Notes under the pieces: generated by a model | What the model saw: only the letters and a program-made list of their open reading frames with translations | What the model was told of the DNA's origin: nothing | Databases searched by the model: none | Translations under genes and position numbers: made by a program | Assembly: GCA_006384855.1 (NCBI GenBank) | Contig: VCJN01002118.1 | Span: 1 to 64,000, forward strand | DNA: 64,000 bases | Reading direction: 5' to 3' | Origin: Tetraselmis striata | Lineage: Eukaryota; Chlorophyta; Chlorodendrophyceae; Chlorodendrales; Chlorodendraceae | Shown here: positions 56,407 to 64,000 of the stretch, one piece after another | Layout of the letters: each line of letters begins with the position of its first letter | Position numbering within the stretch: position 1 is the first letter of the stretch

Positions 56407-59400
56407 TTAGTTCATCACACGGACTGGGGTGGCAGCTCCCTGAGCGCTAGTGCCAGCACCATGGTCCTCAATGTTCCGACAGCAGTTGTTATCAGGGTGA
56501 CACCTAGAGTTGCATTTCCTACCAGCTTTGCGGCAACTGCACACACTGGTGGCACGCGGCCCTTTACATGTGCATTTGATCATTCCTCGGCCCCCAAATA
56601 GTGACACAGATCTTACACCTTCTCTGAGGGAGATCTTCTTTCATGATGCTTGGTCGCTCCACTTCTCTACCACACCCGCCAAGCCCACCCGCGCGGGTGC
56701 AATGTTGCGCAACTGATCCATATCTTGCTGCCCATATGTGGTCTTGATAACACCTGCGTCCACAGCCACTCTGTAAGAATTGCATTCTGTCATCTGCAAA
56801 CAGGGGGTTGGGGAGGGCATTTGAGAAAGAAGATGTGCGCGTCATCACTAGGACACATCAAGCGTTGCGTGCAACTGGCATCAGTATACAACAAGAGGAG
56901 CATAACATAACTCACCTCACTCACCACGCATGTCAAGAATCTAAGGTCCACCTTGCCACGGTCCTCCTTTTCCAACGGCACTCTGACCACATCACCCACC
57001 ACCGGTGCTGGGCCGGCCTTGGCAGCGACACGGGCACGCATCACCCTAGCCTGCTTGGCCTGTGCAGCACCGCACTGAGCCCTGATTGCGCGCCGCCCGG
57101 GACCGTTGGCCAGCTGGGAGGGAGATACTGGACTACAATCGCCAACGGCCGCGCGTGCTTGCACGAGGACTTGTGGAGTAGCCTCTGCCGCTGCAGCCGG
57201 AAGCACTGGTGGCTCCTCGGGCGACCTTTGCCTCTTACGGCCCACTGACTCACAGGACGAGGCAGCTGCAACGGTGGCTGCACTTGTCGTTTCAACAGAG
57301 CGAGGCACCACATCCACTGTCCCAGCAGCCATGCAATCGTTGCTGCAGTGGCCATCATCCGTTCCACCTGCGTGCAAGACACATGAGTGACACAGTCACA
57401 CCCATGCCATAAATAACGGGCATGCTGGCAAGATTGACAGCAACAACTTGTTACCTGTGGATATGACATGGTAGAAGGCCTTGCCGCGCCACACTGATGA
57501 CCCTTGACAAGGCCGGCTGTGGGGATAAGCATCCCAATCTTGCAATGCCCACCATCGCACCAAGCCTTGCATGGGGCGCAATATGTGTCCGGGTCCCATG
57601 GCAAGTTGGGGTCTGGGACGTAGGCGCGTAGTGTCTGCTGGTCCTCGTTGCGAGTGAGCAGTTGCTCATCGTGCTGCGCGTTCACGCTAATCCTGGACGT
57701 GATGGGCAGATCTGTTTCGTTTTACATGGAGGAGCGGGGAGAAGGGAATATAAGTTAGCACTTGTGTATTCATGATATAATGCTGTGGAATACGAGCTAG
57801 CACTGCTACATAATTATAGTATTCAAAATAAATACATAATACAGCAAACACACATAAAAATATAATAAGTATTATTTGGAGAGAGAGAGAGAGAAAGAGA
57901 CATTACAATCAAAGGTATGGCCTTGGCTAGAGGACATTATCATATAACAGTATGTACAACATCATAACCTAATATACATAACCCAATAGCAGCAGCAGTA
58001 ATTATATATAAAACCCAACATATATAATATTAACATACGTTGATGAGAGTAGTGATAATGCTACTGTCGATTTTTATATTAGTTAAAGAGTTGATCATAA
58101 TCACATTAATATAATCATTGCTCAGCACTTTATGCTATGGCGCAGTACATGCGCAGCATGGCAGGCCAACAATACTGCAACGGCTTTGCGGGCATTCACC
58201 AACTGGGAGAGGCGTTGGCGTTTGCAGACATCCATGTCTTCCTGCTCTTGTGGCTGCTGCTCTTGTCGCGCCTGCTCCTCTGTCTGCTGCTCCTTTTCGT
58301 CAAAGGGCAATTGGGGGACTTGTTTTCATCACACCAATGTGCGATGTACTCCTCAATGGTGCGATTGAATCTTTCAATGCCGCCGTTGCTGGGGCTATGC
58401 GTAGCTCTCCCTGTTACCATTTGGCAGGCAGGCAAGAGCTTCCTGGTGCTTTCAATCACCTGCAATCACAACACGCACATATCTTAGACTTGCACTTGTA
58501 TGCAGGCTGAGCAGCATGCTATTTATTACACAATGGCCCACAAACCTCCTTCGCTTCCTCCTCCGAGAGACCAATTATCTTGCTCGGTTGCTTGTCGGCA
58601 ACACGGAGAACTCTCTACCATTGTCAGCTTGAAAGATGGCAGGCGGCCCAAGGAGAAAGAAGAGTAGAAACAGTTTCCCTGCTATGGTATCCTTCTGCAG
58701 GGATGGGGCGGGGTGATAAGATACATAGATTAGATAAGAAAGGGGGAAGGCGGAAGCAAGGGGGTTGGATAGGCGCGCAAATATCAAACTCGCCCGCTAC
58801 TGTGGCATACAAACCTCCTTGTTGGGGATCGGAGTGCAGAAGCAAAACTTGATGCCGTGATCGATGTAGGTGAGCAGGAAGCGGTAGCCCTTGTATTCTG
58901 ATGATTGGTAGTCGATGAGGTCGATCTGGCCACGGGCCCCGAACATGCCCTTGGACAATATCGGCCGGTGACCGGCCTTACCCTTAGTAGTTCTGTTCTT
59001 GGCGCAGGTGACGCATGTTTCGCAGAAAAGTTTGACGACACGCCTGGGGATGTTGCAGTACCTTCCCAGAATCATTTTGTGAAGCTTCTTGAGCTGCACA
59101 GTGTGATGGGGGGAGGGTACACTTAGTGGTGTGTACGTAGCCAACATGCAGTGGCAGCAAGCAGAGCGGGACAATGGGAGGGCTCAGGGAGGTACACCTT
59201 GGCGTGCACCCCTTTGAGGTGCAAATCCCGGATGTGTTCGAAGACCATCCCGGCGTGACTGACGAGCTTCACCTGCTCCAGAGGGGCATTTATGTCCCCT
59301 CTCTGGATGAGCATATCGGAGTCTCCGCAGGTCAGGATATCGAAGCGGCGCTGTGTAGCCCAGGCCCGCGATCATTCCTGCTCGACAGTCCAACAAGAAG

Positions 59401-59963
59401 AGCACTTTGCACCTCAGTACATGGCAGAGGCGCGGCGCCAGTTTATTTCGGCTCGGCGCGGCAGTACAGCAGGCGGCGGCTGCAAGTGCCCGCCCAGTTG
59501 CATGCCGTACCGTAGAATCGGCGCCGGCAGCGGAGCTACAGGCGCAAACAACGAGGCAAAAGAGTCGACTGTCGGGAACTGCACTATGTAGAGGATGAGC
59601 GGGCTGGTGCGCGATCGGGTCGGCTAAACGTCAGACTGTACAGTGATAACACGCGAACCCGCCTACCCGCGAGGTCTGTGGCCCATATCGGGGGGCAACC
59701 TGCGAACAAGGCATGTCGGCGGGCCCCACCTCTCTCGTCGTTTGTTCGAAGGTACGGAGGGTTTGCATGGCTTCATTGTACTCTGCCTCTGTCCGCAACG
59801 TCTGGTTGTCTCGACGTTGCCCCACATACTCACGAAGTCTCTTGTTGAAGACGTCGCGATGCGCCTGCACCACCGATTATACCTCAACCTCCGGTTGATC
59901 TTCGGCCGGCCCATCCTCCGGTGCGGCAGCGCCTGCGGTAGCATCAGTATTGCCTAAGGCCAT
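56407..59963 (-). CDS. Ginger-type integrase/transposase, multi-exon, slightly damaged
   Basis: Cut-and-paste transposase of the DDE integrase type. The frame probably starts at the ATG at 59963 (MALGNTDATAGAAAPEDGPA). Clear exons: 59093-58815 with a CETCVTC zinc pair and first catalytic Asp in GQIDLIDYQSSEYKGY; 58694-58546 with the second Asp in QADNGREF; 58459 to about 58300 with the catalytic Glu in HSPSNGGIERFNRT. Later exons (57685 to about 57456, and 57377 to about 56914) hold GDVVRVPLEKEDRGKVDLRF, a typical post-integrase segment. The last exon (from about 56800) ends with a Cys-rich tail CTCKG...CSCRKAGRKCNSRCH...CC. Damage: an in-frame TAA, or an 18-bp micro-intron, follows residue 27; a frame change lies just after DNGREF; and one TGA lies in the last exon after KWSDQAS. 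The 3' flank inside the element (57720-58120) is AT-rich. Confidence 0.72.
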
Positions 59964-60239
59964 AGTATCGACCAGAGCCGGCCAGAGCCGGGCAGAGGCG
60001 GTCCCGGAAAGGGGAGTTGCGCAGCTGCGATTGAGTGCTACTGTGGGGACGAGTGAGCACGGCCTGTCCGCAGGGGTTTTTAATAGCGACTGTACCTGGC
60101 GCCCGATCGCAGCTCCCGCGCCGGCACGGCACTCGTCCGCAGAATGGCGGGCGCCGCAGCGCCAACCAGCACCTGCCCGTACAAAGGCCGGGTCGTAACC
60201 GCGATCCGGCGCCTGCCCGAACAGCGCCTTAAACGCCAC

Positions 60240-60496
60240 CGTGCGTCGTGGCCATGTGCAGATGGGCTTGCCCAGCGCGGCCCATTTGAACATGGGACGC
60301 GACAGACGTTCCGTGCTAACACGGGTCGACCCATGTGGACATGGGCCGACAGACGGCCTATGTCCACACGGATATGACCCGGATTGCTCCATGTGTACAT
60401 GGTACGGGGCCATGTGGACATGGGTCAATGGAGGCTCCATGTCCACATGGACCGCTCCATGTACACATGGACCGCATGTCCACATGGATCTTAACA
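60240..60496 (-). repeat. Right inverted terminal region with palindrome array
   Basis: Mirror of the left end, with about nine CCATGTNNACATGG-type units. The inner units differ from the left end in order and sequence. Confidence 0.85.
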
Positions 60497-61615
60497 TATA
60501 TACGGTAAAGGGATACCGCCTCGTACGCAGACAACGAGACTATCATACTGTCATCGTCCGTACGTCCGTACCTCATTACCTGTACGCGGGGTTCGCGCCC
60601 GTAAATTACACAGTTTTGACTGATGATGTTATTAATATAAAAGAAGAATATATCACGGAAATACCACATGCAGAACTCTGCTTCGATCTTGGCGAGGATA
60701 TATTCGGCGGATATTTTCAGCGGCCCGACGACGACGTGAACCAACCAGCGTGCGCCATGAGCCTGCCTGCTTTGTTCTCTCGCCACGCGCGAGCGCGATC
60801 CGATGCGATCCACACCGGCAGTATTATTTACGTGTACCCATACCGGTACAGTACCTGTAATACGTGCCGCGGTTGGCAGTCGTCCAGCAGCACGAGCGCA
60901 CGGGCGTCATCCACCCCACCCCGCAACCCTGAAACCATCGCCGTAACTCGCTCACAACCACCACGCACCAACCCTGTCGTGCAGCCTGCCACCGAGAGAC
61001 TGCCATTTGCGCAATCTTGCCTTACGGTCCAGGCGGGGTCGCGGGGCGGGTCGCCCTCAGAGCCGGTGGTCGCAACTTCCTGTCGCGCTGCTTCCCCAAA
61101 GTAGGCGCGCCACTTTGCCCGCTCGAGGTCCGCGCCTCCCCGGCTGGCCCCCACCCCGGCCTGTCTCACTGCCAGCAACGTTCAGGCCTGGGATCAGGTG
61201 TAGCTTACAACCATTCACCAGCCCCATGATTGCAGCCGCGTGCCTGGGCCTCCCTTCGTATCCCCATCCTCCCGGCCCGTCTCAACCCCGCCTCGTCGGC
61301 GCCGACATCCTTTTAGCTCCAACCCCGACTCTACGCCGTGTGACCTAACCCATCACATCCTTTTAGCTGGACGCTTCGGCGACCCCTCCGCGACTCCCCC
61401 CCTCGGCGGAACCCGGGAGAGACACGTCGTCCCCGTGGACGGGCCTAGGATTAGATGGTTGAACAAACTGCATCTTTCCCACCCCACCATGCTTGCAGAA
61501 CGGCAGTCTGGCAAGTAGAAGAACAAGCTGGCCGCCGCTTGGCAGATAGGGGCTCGCAGGTGACGAGAAGCTGCGCCTAGCGTACACATCCACCGGCAGC
61601 GAGAGCCAGCCAGGC
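60497..61615. other. Intergenic upstream of the phosphatase-like gene
   Basis: No gene is firmly supported. An open plus-strand stretch to 61104 (with HAELCFDLGEDIFGGYF) and a minus-strand stretch 60828-61178 overlap each other and match no family known to me. The region probably includes the phosphatase promoter and perhaps a leading exon. Confidence 0.35.
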
Positions 61616-63323
61616 ATGAGGGGGCACGCGCTCGCGCCCTCTAGGGCGCGGCTGGTGCGGCAGCAGAGGAATCGGGCGGCAGGGCTGCCATCGCAGCATC
61701 TGCGGACGCGCAGGCCTGGCGGCATCTTGCCCGCCTCGACGCTGGAGCCGCGTCGGGGGCCGACCCGGCTTCCACACCTGTGGCGCGCCGTACAGGAAGA
61801 GGTGGAGCTGCGTGATGTAGACACCCCGCAGCCAAAGGTCGCTCTCACCAACGCCCGTGATCTGTCAGAGGCTTGTCAGGCAATCAAACCAGGTGAGCCC
61901 CCCCCCCCCCCCCCCCCCCCCCACCAACACACACACACACACACACTTACATACAAACAACACAATTGAGCTTGCGATCCCCTCCTTGGGCAGGCATGAC
62001 CACCCGTCTGCCAGACCGACTGAGCTCCGGCCCCGCCCCGATACAGGACTACTTTTTCGCACAGCCAACCCGTTCTTGGCGACACCGTGTGCTATCCCTG
62101 CCAAGGGGCACATTCATCTGGTGCCCCCCCCCCCCCCCCCCCCCCCCCTTTTCATCCCCAGTTACCTATGCCCCCAGTATATGGCAGTGTATCAAAAATT
62201 GGCTGTGGCATCGCTGATGGACTTTTCCCTCTCCTCCTGGGCCGCGTAGCTTGACCTGCGGCACCCGGAGGAGTACGAGCGTGACGACATGTCGCGCTGG
62301 CGGCACCTGGTGGCCACGGAGCGGGTGTTCAGCCGCACCGCAGACGGGCGCAGTCTGCAGGCACAGGAGCGGCACAGTGCCGTGATGCCAGCCGACCAGA
62401 GCATGGCGCTCAACCGCATCTCGGTGTTGGACCGCGAGCGGATACAGAAGGGGCTGCTCTTTCGGAAGATGGGCTTCTGGATCAGCTGCAAGGTGCTCTT
62501 CTGGATGATGTTCGATATCGCGCGCATGCAGGCGCTGGTGGTGCGTGAGATCAACGCGGGTGGGCTTAAGATGCTGTACGAACTCATCATTGACACCTCA
62601 GCAGCAGAGCTCGTGGGTGCCCTAAACGTGGTGCTCAAGGTGACTGCCTGCCCACCCATTCAAACCTCAGCCTCCAGGCCTTAATCCAGGCATTGGTAGT
62701 TATATTCTCTCCAGCCCAGCTTGCCTGGGTTGTATACAATAGCCGTGAACGCCCTTTTCTGTACATTTCCATATTTGCATATTTCTGTACATTTCCATAT
62801 TTGCATAGCGCACCCTGGTCCCTGGTCGCGGACAGGCTTCCCCTTCGCATCGAGCCCATCATGTTGCAGCCCCTGGCTCATGCGCACACCATGACCCATG
62901 TCATGGGTTTCAGTGTTGTGATTCCAAAGTCAAGGGATTAAGCTCTTCTGGCGGCGCTGCCGTTGCTTGCAGGGCGTGGAGGCGGGGCAGCCAGTGGTTT
63001 TCTTCTGCAAGCTGGGCAAAGACCGTACCGGCCTCGTGGCGGCGCTCATCTTATCCATTATGGGCGCCCGTGATGTGGCGATTGTCCTGGACTATGCGAA
63101 GTCGGACGGTAAGGGCCGCGCGGGGCTGGGCGACCTGGACGACAAGCGGGAAGTGGACGGCATAGACCGCCGCCAGTTCTCGCGCGCGCCTGCGGCCGCG
63201 ATGCTGTCCTCCCTCAACTACATCGCCAGGAAATATGGGTCCGTGGCGGCATACCTCACGAAGGCAGGCTTTGGCCCAGACAAGCAGCGCCGCCTGCAGG
63301 CCGCACTGAAGGCAGACGCGTGA
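61616..63323 (+). CDS. Tyrosine-phosphatase-like protein (Y_phosphatase3 type), gene model incomplete
   Basis: Dual-specificity/tyrosine phosphatase-like protein. Clear exons: 61616-61892 (N-terminus, ending NARDLSEACQAIKPG across the junction), one starting at 62047 (GLLFRTANP), 62250-62639 (LDLRHPEEYERDD to NVVLK) and 62973-63323 (GVEAGQ to stop). The P-loop is CKLGKDRTGL, the C-x5-R active site with GKDRTG as in Y_phosphatase3 proteins; the usual preceding His is Phe (VVFFCKLG). LFRTANP and LDLRHPEEYE match the family's FRSG and DLRS-E positions. The expected 20-odd residues between RTANP and LDLR were not found, so the end of the second exon, or one extra exon within about 62070-62249, is unresolved. 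Introns contain two C tracts (about 61898-61922 and 62125-62148) and a CA run. The N-terminal 60 residues are Arg/Pro-rich, so the true start may lie elsewhere. Confidence 0.75.
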
Positions 63324-64000
63324 GGCAGCATCCCTCTGCCGTACATACGCCGTGCCTGTCCCTGGCGGCTGCTGCACTGGCATGAGTTAGTAGTAGCCAT
63401 ACTTCTTTGTTCATCGGGGGCTCTCTGCCCTCAACAATGTATAAATATCTGTTTGAGATCACCGCGCCAGCCAGGGCAGGTCAGATGGTCATTGCATGAG
63501 CAGGCATGAACATCGAGCCTGTATTGTGCCCGAAATGCTCAAGAACACTTTTCTGGCTTCTTCCGAAAACGTCGGCATGTATGGGATGCTGCACACTGTG
63601 CAAAGATCCATCACAGCTTCAATACAGCTGCATACTGAGGACAAAGTATTTTCAAGGATCAGCCAATGCTGTAGGGTGCATGGGGCATGCAGTTGCGCAC
63701 AGTGGGCGCTCGGTGGGGGGGGGGGGGGGGGGGGGTTGCTTCGCTGACAGGTTCAGAGCAATGACAGCGGCACTAGTGAGAATGGTTGCGGCACTTAGTA
63801 AGGCGTCTCCTTGACAATCTACATGTACAGCTTGATACACTTACGTAATTCCGTACAGGTCCTCATGTACATACAGAGCATAGAACAAGTAAACGGGTTC
63901 GTATCACTACTGAGTGTCATCTTAGGAAAGCATCCTCAACTACGATGTAGAATTGATTATCAACCAATCAGAATGTCACCTATCCAAGAATGACCACAGA
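63324..64000. other. 3' flank of the phosphatase-like gene
   Basis: No gene seen. AATGTATAAATATC near 63438 may be part of the 3' processing signal. A G tract lies at about 63715-63735. Short open frames beyond it lack motifs. Confidence 0.4.

Larger units (their letters stand above)
55995..60496 (-). mobile_element. Ginger-type DNA transposon encoding an integrase-like transposase
   Basis: 4502 bp with ends TGTTAAGATCC...GGATCTTAACA and a 4-bp duplication TATA (55991-55994, 60497-60500). TGTNR ends and a 4-bp duplication match Ginger elements, whose transposase resembles retroviral-type integrases. The outer 120 bp of both ends are strongly similar, then diverge but keep arrays of CCATGTNNACATGG palindromes. 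Coding is on the minus strand in several exons. A few changes (see the transposase entry) suggest a recently inactivated or nearly intact copy. No capsid-like gene is visible. Confidence 0.8.

Noticed and set aside
55995-60496. A Polinton or virus-like element
   Set aside because: It has an integrase-type gene and inverted ends, but no capsid-, polymerase- or packaging-like gene and it is only 4.5 kb; a plain integrase transposon fits.
60241-61104. 287-codon open frame crossing the right end of the Ginger-type transposon
   Set aside because: It starts inside the palindrome array and runs across the insertion boundary, so it cannot be an ancestral gene; no motif is visible.

Overview
This is nuclear DNA of a GC-rich eukaryote with intron-rich genes and many mobile elements. 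The host genes are split by GT-AG introns (one clear GC-AG intron). One encodes a FAM221B-like protein, a family found mainly in organisms with cilia or flagella, and another a mitochondrial alpha-ketoacid dehydrogenase kinase. A flagellated alga or other protist fits best. I cannot fix the lineage from the sequence alone. Long G or C homopolymer tracts (10 to over 30 bases) recur throughout.

Host genes: the signal-peptide start of a minus-strand gene leaves the left edge (1-120). A 13-exon BCKDK/PDK-type kinase runs 4591-14542 (+, 460 aa). A five-exon FAM221B-like gene with a zinc-ribbon tail runs 17701-21159 (-, 346 aa). A Calx-beta plus degenerate ABC-transporter gene runs 25772-28335 (-, 5' end not resolved). 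An eight-exon SANT/Myb-like gene runs 32196-34558 (+, 363 aa). A tyrosine-phosphatase-like gene runs about 61616-63323 (+). These genes do not form a shared pathway. They look like ordinary single-copy genes separated by repeats.

Mobile DNA: the left third holds two copies of a tRNA-derived SINE and about ten copies of a short terminal-inverted-repeat family, many inside introns of the kinase gene. A decayed LINE lies at 22.8-24.0 kb. From 35.5 to 60.5 kb the window is almost entirely mobile: a tyrosine-recombinase retroelement fossil, a LINE with an R2-like layout, a GC-rich repeat family present in three copies, a very young Ty3-type chromovirus (45635-52331) nested in one of those copies, a Harbinger-like non-autonomous element with TTA target duplication, a long imperfect palindrome, and a 4.5-kb Ginger-type integrase transposon (55995-60496) with 4-bp target duplication.

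The most unusual item is the chromovirus. Ahead of protease, reverse transcriptase, RNase H, integrase and chromodomain, its Pol polyprotein carries a region resembling an adenine-methyltransferase and a region with a recognisable Nudix box. Second in interest are a tiny LINE 3' fragment whose target-site duplication copied a splice acceptor of the SANT gene, and the palindrome arrays in the ends of the Ginger-type transposon.
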